Shown here in pieces: positions 1 through 8,710 of a stretch of DNA of 64,000 nucleotides. Numbering within the stretch: position 1 is the stretch's first letter; each line of letters opens with the position of its first letter. Made by a program: the position numbers and the translations under genes. Source of the stretch: Winogradskyella sp. KYW1333 (GTDB taxonomy: Bacteria; Bacteroidota; Bacteroidia; Flavobacteriales; Flavobacteriaceae); NCBI RefSeq assembly GCF_003335675.1, contig NZ_QPHL01000009.1, forward strand, positions 40,663-104,662, in the 5' to 3' direction. The notes beneath the pieces are model-generated. The model was given only the letters and a program-made list of their open reading frames with translations, searched no databases and was not told where the DNA came from.

Positions 1-740
1 TTCATAGCTTTTGAAAATGCAAAGCTCAGTGAGCCATAGCCTTCATATTCGTAATTAAGTTCGTCTGCAGAAGCGCCAGACAGCATTACAAAAGGAGCAG
101 CATTTGGACCAGCCTTTACAGGTTCTAATAATCCACTACCGTTGTTATTCTGCTCTGAGTTTGGAGTCCAACCTGGTGGGGCAAAAGTGGCTTCGCCACC
201 ACGTGCTTTACCACCACGAGTCGCAGAACCAGAATGGCAACTATCTAATAACATTAACAGTTGACCCTCATTACCTAAAATATTTCTAAAAGTCGCAATG
301 ATATTTCCCAACTCATCATCTCTAATGTGATTTTGGCCTTCGTATTTGTTCGGAATAAATCGTACTAAAGCATCATAAGGCACAATGGATTCGTCTTTGT
401 CATCAATTTCTTCATTATTGTCATCATAGATTTGTTGTCCATGTCCCGAGTAGTGAATGACCACAATATCTCCAGGTTTTAATTTGGCTTGAAGTGTTTT
501 AATGGCATTCAAAATTCCTGCTCTAGTAGCCATTTCATTTTTAAGAACGGTTATATTTTCTTCTTTAAAATCTTGATTTAACAAGGTTGTTTTAATTAAG
601 GGTACGTCATTAGCAGAACTAATGGATGACCATCCTGTTTTTACGGGATAATCACCAACGGCAATGATGAGCGCATGTTTTTCTGCCTGAACGCTTATAC
701 TGAAAGCTAAAAAGAAAATAAGTAATGTTATTTTTTTCAT
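1..740 (-). CDS. Secreted caspase-like cysteine protease (peptidase C14 family), 3' end outside the window
   Basis: The reading frame is open from an ATG at 740 to the left edge, giving about 246 residues. Residues 1-19 form a signal peptide ending VQA, so the product is exported. The caspase/metacaspase fold is shown by the strand motif HALIIAVGDYP (about residues 22-32), the catalytic histidine in HYSGHG (His100) and the catalytic cysteine in DSCHSG (Cys167), at the usual spacing. An Asp/Glu-rich segment (residues 106-117) follows the histidine. The ATG lies 12 bases after the stop of the preceding gene, so this is the last visible gene of a four-gene minus-strand operon. Proteolytic activity is a family inference. 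The substrate is unknown and the C-terminal part is not visible. The class is confident; the role is not. Confidence 0.88.
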   Translation of the reverse strand, partial: MKKITLLIFFLAFSISVQAEKHALIIAVGDYPVKTGWSSISSANDVPLIKTTLLNQDFKEENITVLKNEMATRAGILNAIKTLQAKLKPGDIVVIHYSGHGQQIYDDNNEEIDDKDESIVPYDALVRFIPNKYEGQNHIRDDELGNIIATFRNILGNEGQLLMLLDSCHSGSATRGGKARGGEATFAPPGWTPNSEQNNNGSGLLEPVKAGPNAAPFVMLSGASADELNYEYEGYGSLSFAFSKAM

Positions 741-752
741 GGCAGATAAATA

Positions 753-2183
753 TTAATTAAGATCAAAAAGGCTAAAAGAAATTCCGAAGTAGTAGCCAAA
801 GTCATAGACATTTTTGGTAAAGTTATCTATACTCGTAAAGCTTGTGCTATCGCCAACTTCTAATCCGTTAGTTAGGCGTTTAACTGGTCCATAAGCAACA
901 CCACCAGAAAGGGCTAATCTACTTTTACTGCCAAAAAATAGTGATGGTCCTAACAAGAAGTTAACACCAGAAATACTATTGTCACCGGAAATTGGTATGG
1001 ATAATCCAAAGCTACCACCAACATTAAAGTTTTCTCCCATAAACGGGTAAAAATTAATCATGGTACTTAGGTTAGGAACAAAAAAGTCGTTGTTATCTGC
1101 CCCAATAACACCAGACTCATCAATAAAATAATCGTTAGAATTGCTTCCAAAATTATTGAGAGTCATTGCAACACTCGTGTTTATTTTGAAACCACCTTTC
1201 GAAAACATTTTAATATTTCTAGTTTTTAGGATTGTGGCATTGTCATCATTATCAATATCATTTGAGAAATCGCTTTGAACAAATTTGAGCTCTATATTCA
1301 CCTTATCTGCGGATAATTCGTAATCGTAGGTTTGCTCAAAGTTTGATGCCTCTAGAATCGTATAAAGCGAACGTAGCTCATCTAAATTTTGAAGACTTTT
1401 TCCTGTAGAACTATTGAGATTTGTCATTAAGCGTTGTAGGTCGGCCATGGCAATATTTCGCGACACTAATTCACCTCTAGAAACCACTCCATCTTTTGAG
1501 GCACTTGTATTTTCAATCTCTTGAGACAAAACATTAATGTTACTTTCAAGTTGAGATTTACTATCATTAATTGATTTTTCAACTTTTGCCAAGTACACGA
1601 AAAAATTGTCTTGAGCACTTGGGAGCCGCGCATCTAATTCTGCGTCTGCAGTTTTAATTAAATTTTCTATAATAGTTTCCTTATCTAAATTTGGATTTAA
1701 AAGGTTAGAAATTAAAGTTGATTTTAAAGCGGCTACATTGGTTATTTGATTGTTCAAATCATCTAAACTACTTTGGGCAGAACTACTTCCTCTGGAGCCT
1801 CTTTCGGATTTAAACAAATTTGAGTCAGGTAGATTTGAAGTGTTTAGGTCTATGTTGTCACCAGTAAAGGAATTAATACTTCCTAATAACGAACTAAAAT
1901 TAAAGCCTTGTCCGGTATTTATAAGATCTTCTTCTTGCACATCAGTTTCTACTTGAACAGCAAATGGATTAACATTGGATAATTTTAACTCGATTAGACT
2001 ATTCCGTTTAATTTTAGGTTTATCCAAAGTGTCAATAACCTTGTTGTTTTTATCGACATGTAAGTAGTCAATTTTATCAGTTACATAGTCATAGGTAATT
2101 CTATAGCGTTTTTGTGCATAGGATAAACATGAAGACAACAGAATGATTAGTATGCTGATTGTTTTGAGGTGCTTAATTTTCAT
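753..2183 (-). CDS. Exported protein with predicted outer-membrane beta-barrel C-terminus, function unknown
   Basis: 476 residues. A signal peptide ends near residue 23 (SCLSYAQ). Residues 25-75 are a beta-rich N-terminal segment, followed by a Ser/Asn-rich low-complexity stretch (about 95-145). A helical, possibly coiled-coil middle (about 150-290) comes next. The last 150 residues alternate hydrophobic and polar residues and end in GYYFGISFSLFDLN, typical of Bacteroidota outer-membrane barrels. I do not recognise a named family. It sits between a DUF900-type hydrolase (21 bases upstream) and a caspase-like gene (12 bases downstream) and is almost certainly co-transcribed with them, which suggests an envelope or membrane-anchoring role. 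That role is inference from position and architecture only. Confidence 0.6.
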   Translation of the reverse strand: MKIKHLKTISILIILLSSCLSYAQKRYRITYDYVTDKIDYLHVDKNNKVIDTLDKPKIKRNSLIELKLSNVNPFAVQVETDVQEEDLINTGQGFNFSSLLGSINSFTGDNIDLNTSNLPDSNLFKSERGSRGSSSAQSSLDDLNNQITNVAALKSTLISNLLNPNLDKETIIENLIKTADAELDARLPSAQDNFFVYLAKVEKSINDSKSQLESNINVLSQEIENTSASKDGVVSRGELVSRNIAMADLQRLMTNLNSSTGKSLQNLDELRSLYTILEASNFEQTYDYELSADKVNIELKFVQSDFSNDIDNDDNATILKTRNIKMFSKGGFKINTSVAMTLNNFGSNSNDYFIDESGVIGADNNDFFVPNLSTMINFYPFMGENFNVGGSFGLSIPISGDNSISGVNFLLGPSLFFGSKSRLALSGGVAYGPVKRLTNGLEVGDSTSFTSIDNFTKNVYDFGYYFGISFSLFDLN

Positions 2184-2204
2184 AATAACTAATTTAAGTT
2201 CTTC

Positions 2205-3626
2205 TTACTGTTTCACTTTCCAGTAAAAAATATTGTTTTTGAGTTTTATTAAGGATAAACGCTTTCTATCTAGTGCGCGTTGTCCTGATTGTATAATGTC
2301 GAATATATCTGAAATTATTGAATTTGTGTCGGCAAAGTAAGAATGACTTAAAAAACTAGTGTCTATACCAGAGGCGTCAATAGTTTCAACACCATCAACA
2401 ATAACCATTTTTTCGCCAGCATCTCCAGCTCTGGGATTACCATGTAGAAGTTTTGAGGCCTTTAAGGCTAAGTCGTCTGCCGAAACGTATAGTGTAATTG
2501 GTTTTTTAGTTTCAGCAACCATTTGCGGTGCAATCTCATTTTTAAAAACATCAGCATCAATATCTGGTGCTGCTAGAATGATTTCTTTTATTTTATTACG
2601 TAAATCAGGGTGATTTTTCATTACCTGAACGATAGCATGGGTTAACCCTCTGTTACCCATGCTATGAGCTACAAGATAGATTTCTTCTGCTTGTGATTTA
2701 GATAGGTAATCCTCTAAAAATCGTTGCATATTTGATTGGGACCAAGCAATATTTTCTTCGTCCTTTCCATATCTGAATGTCGATGCTTGTGATGGCCAAC
2801 TATAAAATACTGCTTTACCATCAAATTTTAAATCATAAGAAATTTGAGCTGTGCGCTTCGCGGCTTCACTGAATGATGTATTGTAGCCATGCACAAATAA
2901 AAAGGTACTCTTCTTTTCGGATTCTTCAATATCTTTTGAAAGCTTATCGAAAAATTCATTCTTTTCTAATAGCGAGATCTTTTGAAGCATCATGTGCTTT
3001 TTAGGGTCCTCTGTAAATTCGAACTTCCAAATTGCAGGACTTTCAATTTCACCAACTCTATGGTCGTGTGGAATGCTGACTTCCACAATGCCATATTTGA
3101 GTTTAGAACGTTTAATTCCAAAAGTATCATTTAAATCTTTTGATTTGATATAGTTTCTGTCCGTACCAAAATAAATTGGTAGTTTAACAAAGTCTGGTGT
3201 GTTGGCGCCTCTATCAATAGGATTGGGGTCAACATATGTAAGACAGATGGAAAATACCTGTTCCATGAGCTTGTTTTTGACCCTGTATGTAATTTTTAGT
3301 TCTAGGTCTCCATTGGATTTATAGCTATCATTAGAAAGTAACCAAAACTTAAAATCAAAAATATTGAACTGTTCGACGCTAGAAAAATATTCACTTTTGT
3401 AATTGGCTCCAACTATTATCTGAAGATTTTTCACTAATGTAGAATCGTTAACATAGTCCAGCCTAAATTTGCTGTAATCACTTCTGTTGGATAGGCAAGA
3501 ATCTCCTTTCACTAAAGTTTCGTCTTCAAAAATGAGGTACTGATTGTTCTGTGCATTAAGTTGCGATGTACTGACAACCACACAGAGTAAAGTAAAGAAT
3601 AAAAAGGATGAAATCTTGTTAAACAT
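2205..3626 (-). CDS. Secreted alpha/beta hydrolase of the DUF900 type
   Basis: 473 residues with a signal peptide (cleavage near residue 25, QLNAQ). The hydrolase domain begins around residue 148, where IYFGTDRN is typical of DUF900 proteins. It contains the oxyanion-region motif FVHGYN (245-249), the nucleophile elbow AHSMG (Ser322), an acidic residue in APDID (Asp355 or Asp357) and a histidine in LSHSYF (His428), so the catalytic triad appears complete. The first 140 residues are an extra N-terminal region I cannot assign. The substrate is unknown; lipids or esters are a family-level guess. It is the second gene of the operon that ends in a caspase-like protease, 30 bases after the small first gene. 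A hydrolase plus a caspase in one exported set is uncommon. Confidence 0.78.
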   Translation of the reverse strand: MFNKISSFLFFTLLCVVVSTSQLNAQNNQYLIFEDETLVKGDSCLSNRSDYSKFRLDYVNDSTLVKNLQIIVGANYKSEYFSSVEQFNIFDFKFWLLSNDSYKSNGDLELKITYRVKNKLMEQVFSICLTYVDPNPIDRGANTPDFVKLPIYFGTDRNYIKSKDLNDTFGIKRSKLKYGIVEVSIPHDHRVGEIESPAIWKFEFTEDPKKHMMLQKISLLEKNEFFDKLSKDIEESEKKSTFLFVHGYNTSFSEAAKRTAQISYDLKFDGKAVFYSWPSQASTFRYGKDEENIAWSQSNMQRFLEDYLSKSQAEEIYLVAHSMGNRGLTHAIVQVMKNHPDLRNKIKEIILAAPDIDADVFKNEIAPQMVAETKKPITLYVSADDLALKASKLLHGNPRAGDAGEKMVIVDGVETIDASGIDTSFLSHSYFADTNSIISDIFDIIQSGQRALDRKRLSLIKLKNNIFYWKVKQ

Positions 3627-3656
3627 TTTTCAAATGGATTCAGAGTTAGTCATTTT

Positions 3657-3950
3657 TTAGAGTCTTCCTTTTCTAGCTTTTTTCAGATATTTTGCCAAAC
3701 TCTTGTGTCCAGATTTTTTCGCCACTTTTTCTGGCCTTCTAATCATTACAGCTGTAGCTCTCACAAAATCCTCATAACCCTCAGCATCTTTAACTTCTTT
3801 TCTGTCGTCCTTACTTCCAAAAACATCTCTATTTACCTCACTTTTCGGGGCGGCGAATGGATATTCAATTTCTCTGGATTGCAAATTTTCTTGGGCTTTT
3901 AGAGAAATAACAATGCATGCTAATAGAAAAAAAGAATAATATTTTTTCAT
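3657..3950 (-). CDS. Small exported basic protein, first gene of the caspase operon, unknown function
   Basis: 97 residues. Residues 1-19 form a signal peptide (ISLKAQ). The mature part has an acidic segment with DDRKEV (around residue 50), then a strongly basic tail (RRPEKVAKK ... KKARKGRL). I do not recognise the family. The stretch with DDRKEV followed by VRATAVMI faintly resembles the N-terminus of V8/trypsin-like exported proteases, but no catalytic domain follows, so I do not assign it. The gene is 30 bases upstream of the DUF900-type hydrolase, and a 250-base AT-rich gap precedes it, so it probably starts the operon. Confidence 0.55.
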   Translation of the reverse strand: MKKYYSFFLLACIVISLKAQENLQSREIEYPFAAPKSEVNRDVFGSKDDRKEVKDAEGYEDFVRATAVMIRRPEKVAKKSGHKSLAKYLKKARKGRL

Positions 3951-4202
3951 AATTGTGTTAGTTAATAGCGATATAAAGTTATTTAAATTTATAACTTTAA
4001 CAAATTATAAATCAAATTGATAAACTCCATTTTTTGGACTATTAGAAGAGTTTCAATTCTACGGTGATATTAAATTTAATCTATCACAAAATTCATTTAA
4101 AAAAAGATTATTGAAATAAAAAAAACTGTAACTGTTAGGGTTCTAACTTTTAGGCGCGTTGTTGTACTATAATTTTACACCATTAATTTAAAATAACGAG
4201 TA

Positions 4203-4687
4203 ATGATTAAAAAAACAGTTTTAGGATTAATGGCATACAGTTCTTTTCTGTATCCTGCAGTAGCGACAATGACAATGGAATTCCTTCTACCTCAGAATTG
4301 ATCTTAAATCTCGATGGATTAGAAGCTTTAGGTACAGATCATATATATGAAGGATGGGTAATAGGTGGTTCAGGATTGTGTACAGGAGCGTTTACAGCAT
4401 TTAATACCGTATTTGAAGTTACGCCATATAGCAGACTATCTGCTAGACAACTAGTAGCTTGTGAAAACTTTTTTGAAAATGAACCATAAGGTGAAACATT
4501 CCTTTTAGATGTTAGATGTCGTACAGAAGTAATTTCAGTTGAGCCAGTTCCATAAGATTCTGCTGGACCTTTTGTATTGAAACCACTAGTTGAAATAACT
4601 GGTAACGATACAGCGTCAGCAGTTCGTGCATTTGGACAAAACCTTAGTTCTTTACCTATGGGTTCTGTTACAAGGAATTTAAAATGA
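4203..4687 (+). pseudogene. Decayed lipoprotein gene (anti-sigma-factor-like lipoprotein family)
   Basis: An ATG at 4203 begins a signal peptide (MIKKTVLGLMA). The frame then shifts at about 4242-4253. In the second frame a lipobox cysteine appears (SCSSDNDNG), followed by a domain containing LNLDGLEALG and IYEGWVI. This matches a Flavobacteriaceae lipoprotein family usually labelled anti-sigma factor, from memory. The same frame is then broken by stops at 4487 and about 4556. The rest (TFLLDVR, ISVEPVP, FVLKPLVEI) remains recognisable as far as the final TGA at 4685-4687. One frameshift and two in-frame stops make this a true relic rather than a single sequencing error. It is isolated, with no intact partner genes nearby. 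Confidence 0.72.
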
Positions 4688-4739
4688 ATCAATATAAATA
4701 CCGCGCTATTGCAATTGATCAAATTGAGTTTTTGAAATA

Positions 4740-4763
4740 GACTACCTTTTGGTGGTCTTTTTT
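4740..4763 (+). terminator. Hairpin terminator after the decayed lipoprotein gene
   Basis: A seven-base-pair stem GACTACC / GGTGGTC (one G-T wobble) with a TTTT loop is followed by a T run. It lies just downstream of the pseudogene and next to the end of the converging 49-residue gene, so it may serve both. Confidence 0.6.
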
Positions 4764-4764
4764 A

Positions 4765-4914
4765 TTATAATGCATTCTTTGTAATAAAGGCACGCCAAGC
4801 TATAATTGCTAATTGAAATTTAGAGGCCTTGCTTAAGTCCAGTTGTTTTTTGCTGTATGAAGGCAGAATAGATTTATTTAGTTTGGCTAAGGTCTTGAAG
4901 AATATTTTTTTCAT
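4765..4914 (-). CDS. Short conserved-looking 49-residue protein
   Basis: ATG at 4914, stop at 4765-4767. The product starts MKKIFFKTLAKLNK, continues LPSYSKKQLDLSKASKFQ and ends ITKNAL. It is basic and helical with no signal peptide. It resembles a very small protein seen across Flavobacteriaceae that is often labelled SsrA-binding protein without good cause; that recognition is from memory. It is flanked by empty AT-rich DNA and a terminator, which fits an independent transcript. Function unknown. The codon pattern and the coherent amphipathic sequence argue against chance. Confidence 0.6.
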   Translation of the reverse strand: MKKIFFKTLAKLNKSILPSYSKKQLDLSKASKFQLAIIAWRAFITKNAL

Positions 4915-5506
4915 GAATTTTAAAGCGAAGATTTAATATTGTAATGCGCTTTAAAACAAAAATAGTAAAACTTATTCTAGAACTAGGTTTTACTTTTTTT
5001 GATTGGTTGACTGGCTGAATTTTAAATTAGATCATTGAAAAAATAATATCTATGATCAGTTTGGCTAATGTCATCATAATTACTTTGGTTTAGAGGTTAA
5101 TATTATGTGTTTTTGTTTGATTGAGTTCTCAATATATATCCTCGATAAATAATTCTCCAAACAATTTGTTATAAATCTGCGAAGTTGAATTTACTTTTGT
5201 AAGTATATTAATTGATATAGTTATAAAATTATGATAACTATCTACAAATAAGTTACTATATGTAATATTAAAATATATTTTATGTTTAAAAATGAAATAA
5301 TTATAGGGGGTTTTTCGAGCTATTTTAAAAATCGTAGAGGCAATTGGTTTAAAAAAACGCAAAAAATACACATTTCGTTATTTTTTACAAAAGTTGATCT
5401 AGTAAATATCATTAAATAATTTACTTAACTTTTCTATTACACCATCAAATTAAAAATTTAACATTAGGTCAATTTTATAAGATTATCTTTATAAAAAAAT
5501 TAAAGA
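4915..5506. other. AT-rich intergenic region without recognisable genes
   Basis: About 590 bases of very AT-rich DNA between a short minus-strand gene and the endonuclease gene. An 80-codon minus-strand open frame at 5129-5371 has the composition expected of chance in such DNA. I see no repeats, RNA genes or clear promoter apart from low-complexity stretches. Confidence 0.5.
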
Positions 5507-7468
5507 ATGAAAATATTAGTTAGCTCATTATTATTTTTTGTTTTTTGCACACTGAGTGCTCAAGTATTAGTGATAAATGAACTAGATTCTGATAATCCAA
5601 GTACAGATACAGCAGAATTTGTGGAAATAAAATCTCAGACACCAAATTTTTCTACAGATGGTTATATTCTAGTTTTTTTTAATGGATCTACTAGTGGTAA
5701 TGATTCTAGTTATTTAGTTATTGATCTTAATGGTTATACAACCGACAACAATGGTTTGTTAGTCATCGGTAGTGCTGGTGTAGGACCATTCCCTCAGCTG
5801 TTAATATCAGAGAATCTAATTCAAAATGGTGCAGATGCCGTGGCTATTTACCAGGATTCACCAACCGCATTTCCAGAAGGTACTATGGCTAATATTACAA
5901 ACTTGATTGATGTTTTAATTTATGATACTAGTGATCCAGATGATCTTGGTTTGATTGATATTTTTAATGATGACCCAAATTTTGCTTCTATTACTCAAAT
6001 AAATGAAGGCTCGAGCGGAAGTGCTAATTCCATTCAAAGAAATAATGATGGGTCTTATTTTACTGCAACTCCCACACCAAGGAGATTAAATGATGGTTCA
6101 GGTAACCCCATTAATCCTATAACTATTTCTGTGAGTGATATTCAAATTGATGAAGGTGCTTCCTTGGAGATAACCTTCACAAGTGAAGTTAATGTTACCT
6201 CAGACTTAAACTTTGATATAACATTAAATAATTTTGGATTTAATACTTCAGATTATGCAGGAAGCACTAGTTTGACTATTGCCAACGGACAGAATTCAAT
6301 AAGTACTACAATTTTATTAGTTGATGATACAGATGATGAAGGTGATGAAGTATTAGAAATCAGTTTTATTAATTTAATTGAACCAATTGTTCCATTCAAT
6401 AATAAAGTAGAGGTTAGGGTAGTGGATAATGATTTTACCATGGCGCCTTGGGGAACACCCGTAAATCCGACTTTTGGACAGGTTACAAGTACTCAGCCTA
6501 CAGGATATTATAACTCTTTAGATGGTTTGTCTGGTGTGGCCTTACGTCAAGCACTTCAAAATATAATCGCTAATCCTAGTGTAGTGAGAGCCCAAACATA
6601 TGCAGATGTTTTTGATATTTTGAAGGAGGCAGATCAAAATCCAGAAAATAGTAATCAGGTTTGGTTGGTTTATTCAGAAGAAGGAAGGGCAAAATTAGAT
6701 TTACAAACGACAAGTTCAAATGCAGGTAAATGGAATAGGGAACATACTTTTCCTAGATCTCTAGGCGGTTTTAATAATATTGAAGATGATGAAATTGCTG
6801 ATGGCATCAATATTTTTTGGGAGACTAAAGCGGATTCTTTGCGCCATGCAAATTCTGACGCACATGCATTAAGGGCAGCCGATGCTGCTGAAAACAGTTC
6901 TAGAGGGAATCAGCATTATGGACAATATATTGGACCTTCAGGCACACTTGGTAGTTTCCGTGGTGATGTGGCAAGGGGTGTACTTTATTTAGAGATACGG
7001 TATAATGGTTTAGAAGTTGTAAATGGTTTTCCAAGTGCAGTTGGTCAGATAGGTGATTTAGACACCTTATTAGATTGGCATAGAAATGACCCGCCAGACG
7101 ATTATGAAATGAATAGAAATAATTTGGTATATAATTGGCAATACAATAGAAATCCATTTATTGACCAGCCAGAATTGGTTGAGTATATTTGGGGTAATAA
7201 TGTTGGGGAAAATTGGGATCAAACTTTGTCAATTGAAGAGATAGTTTCTAATGATTTGACAATCTACCCAAATCCATCAAATGGACACTTTCAAATCAAA
7301 GGATTAAATAAAGAGACGCAAATAGATCTTTATACAATTGATGGCAAGTTACTTAGTGAATATTATTGTACAGGTAATTATGTCGATCTAAACGTTTCGT
7401 CAGGTATTTATATTATTAAATTGAAGCAGGGTAATCGGATATATACCAAAAAACTAATAATTAACTAG
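5507..7468 (+). CDS. Secreted endonuclease I with lamin-tail-like and Calx-beta-like N-terminal domains and a T9SS type A sorting domain
   Basis: 653 residues. The signal peptide ends near residue 18. Residues about 20-185 begin VINELDSDNP and contain EFVEI, as in lamin-tail domains. About 205-310 resembles a Calx-beta repeat (VSDIQIDEGAS ... VVDND). About 335-560 is an endonuclease I (EndA/NucM-type) domain with the metal/His site WNREHTFP and a downstream SLRHANSDAHALR region. The final 75 residues (NDLTIYPNPSNG to KKLIIN) are a Por/T9SS type A sorting domain, so the enzyme is exported through the type IX system and held at or released from the cell surface. Likely role: digestion of extracellular DNA for nutrients or in biofilm. 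A terminator hairpin follows, so it is probably monocistronic. Confidence 0.87.
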   Translation: MKILVSSLLFFVFCTLSAQVLVINELDSDNPSTDTAEFVEIKSQTPNFSTDGYILVFFNGSTSGNDSSYLVIDLNGYTTDNNGLLVIGSAGVGPFPQLLISENLIQNGADAVAIYQDSPTAFPEGTMANITNLIDVLIYDTSDPDDLGLIDIFNDDPNFASITQINEGSSGSANSIQRNNDGSYFTATPTPRRLNDGSGNPINPITISVSDIQIDEGASLEITFTSEVNVTSDLNFDITLNNFGFNTSDYAGSTSLTIANGQNSISTTILLVDDTDDEGDEVLEISFINLIEPIVPFNNKVEVRVVDNDFTMAPWGTPVNPTFGQVTSTQPTGYYNSLDGLSGVALRQALQNIIANPSVVRAQTYADVFDILKEADQNPENSNQVWLVYSEEGRAKLDLQTTSSNAGKWNREHTFPRSLGGFNNIEDDEIADGINIFWETKADSLRHANSDAHALRAADAAENSSRGNQHYGQYIGPSGTLGSFRGDVARGVLYLEIRYNGLEVVNGFPSAVGQIGDLDTLLDWHRNDPPDDYEMNRNNLVYNWQYNRNPFIDQPELVEYIWGNNVGENWDQTLSIEEIVSNDLTIYPNPSNGHFQIKGLNKETQIDLYTIDGKLLSEYYCTGNYVDLNVSSGIYIIKLKQGNRIYTKKLIIN

Positions 7469-7475
7469 AATATTT

Positions 7476-7510
7476 AAAAAGCCAATTTCTATAAATTAAG
7501 TTTGGCTTTT
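7476..7510 (+). terminator. Terminator of the endonuclease gene
   Basis: Stem AAAAGCCAA / TTGGCTTTT separated by about 15 bases and ending in T-rich DNA. It starts 8 bases after the stop codon. Confidence 0.65.
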
Positions 7511-7710
7511 CCTTTATTTTATTGATGGTTCTTGTAATTTTTTGGCCTTACAATTAGTTTGTTTCCAATAATTCTATATTTAATAGCAACTATCTTTATA
7601 AAAACTAATTAATAGTTATTTAACGAAATATTTAGTTTTGTGATAGAATGAATTACAAATGTTATCTTCGCAAATCCATAGAATAGAGGGTTAAATAATT
7701 AATGAATTAA

Positions 7711-8661
7711 ATGAGTATTTTCCTTGTTATTGCAGGACTTGCGTTGTTGGTTGTAGGTGGAGATTTTTTAGTTAGAGCATCCGTTGGTCTTTCATTTAAA
7801 CTTAGAATATCAAAACTTGTAATCGGAATGACGGTTGTTTCGTTTGCGACCTCCGCTCCTGAACTCTTAGTAAGTTTACAGGCTGCCTTTGATGGAATTT
7901 CAGATATTTCACTTGGTAATGTGATTGGTTCTAATATTGCTAATATTGGTCTTGTTTTGGGTATTACTGCGATAATTTCACCATTGTCAGTTGATAGAGA
8001 TTTCTATCGGTATAATTGGCCCATGATGATGGTAGTGTCCTTTGCACTCTATTTCTTTTTAAAAGATGATAATGTACTAACTACATTAGAAGGATTATTG
8101 TTGTTTGTAGCCTTAATTGTATTCTTGTATATTCTGATAAGGAGCTCTACAAAGTCCGCAAATATTGAATTAGAAGAGGTAGATGATGCATTGGCGGAAG
8201 TTTCTAATTTTAAAATTATTATTTGGTTGCTTATTGGATCTACAGGATTATTTTATGGTTCTGAGTGGCTGGTTAAAGGTGCAATACAGTTGGCGGAAGC
8301 AGTTGGTATCAGTGATTATGCTATATCGGTTACTGTAATAGCTATTGGTACAAGTGTACCAGAATTGGCAGCCTCTGTTATAGCTGCGCTTAAAAATGAA
8401 AAGGCCATATCATTGGGTAATTTAATTGGCTCAAATATTTTCAATATAGCATCTGTTTTAGGGCTGACAGCAATTATTAAACCTATAACAGTAAATCCAG
8501 ATACACCAGAAATACTCTCAACCAATATTTTTTGGATGATTGGATTCGCGTTTATTCTGGTTCCACTCATATTAATTCCTGAACGTTATCAAATAGGAAG
8601 GCTTAAAGGAATTCTTATCTTTGGTGCTTACCTTCTGTTTATTTTCTTAGCACTAAAATAA
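7711..8661 (+). CDS. Inner-membrane Na+/Ca2+ (or cation/H+) antiporter, CaCA family, YrbG-like
   Basis: 316 residues with about ten membrane segments in two homologous halves. Each half has the CaCA alpha-repeat: SFATSAPELLVS ... LGNVIGSNIANIGLVLG (residues about 45-90) and AIGTSVPELAAS ... LGNLIGSNIFNIASVLG (about 210-255). Acidic residues in the PEL motifs are the expected cation ligands. The length fits the YrbG group. It probably exports calcium in exchange for sodium or protons; ion choice cannot be read from the sequence. It stands alone and converges on the glutamine synthetase gene, with a shared terminator between them. Confidence 0.88.
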   Translation: MSIFLVIAGLALLVVGGDFLVRASVGLSFKLRISKLVIGMTVVSFATSAPELLVSLQAAFDGISDISLGNVIGSNIANIGLVLGITAIISPLSVDRDFYRYNWPMMMVVSFALYFFLKDDNVLTTLEGLLLFVALIVFLYILIRSSTKSANIELEEVDDALAEVSNFKIIIWLLIGSTGLFYGSEWLVKGAIQLAEAVGISDYAISVTVIAIGTSVPELAASVIAALKNEKAISLGNLIGSNIFNIASVLGLTAIIKPITVNPDTPEILSTNIFWMIGFAFILVPLILIPERYQIGRLKGILIFGAYLLFIFLALK

Positions 8662-8685
8662 AAAAGCCCGCAGTTGCGGACTTTT
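8662..8685. terminator. Bidirectional terminator between the antiporter and glnA
   Basis: Interrupted palindrome AAAAG-C-CCGC / GCGG-A-CTTTT with T-rich ends on both strands, located between two convergent stop codons. Confidence 0.7.
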
Positions 8686-8710
8686 AATTGTTTGTTGATA
8701 GTGTATACAT

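Noticed and set aside
5129..5371. 80-codon minus-strand open frame in AT-rich DNA
   Set aside because: Composition is Phe/Ile/Asn/Tyr-rich as expected by chance, with no signal or family motif and no promoter or terminator context.
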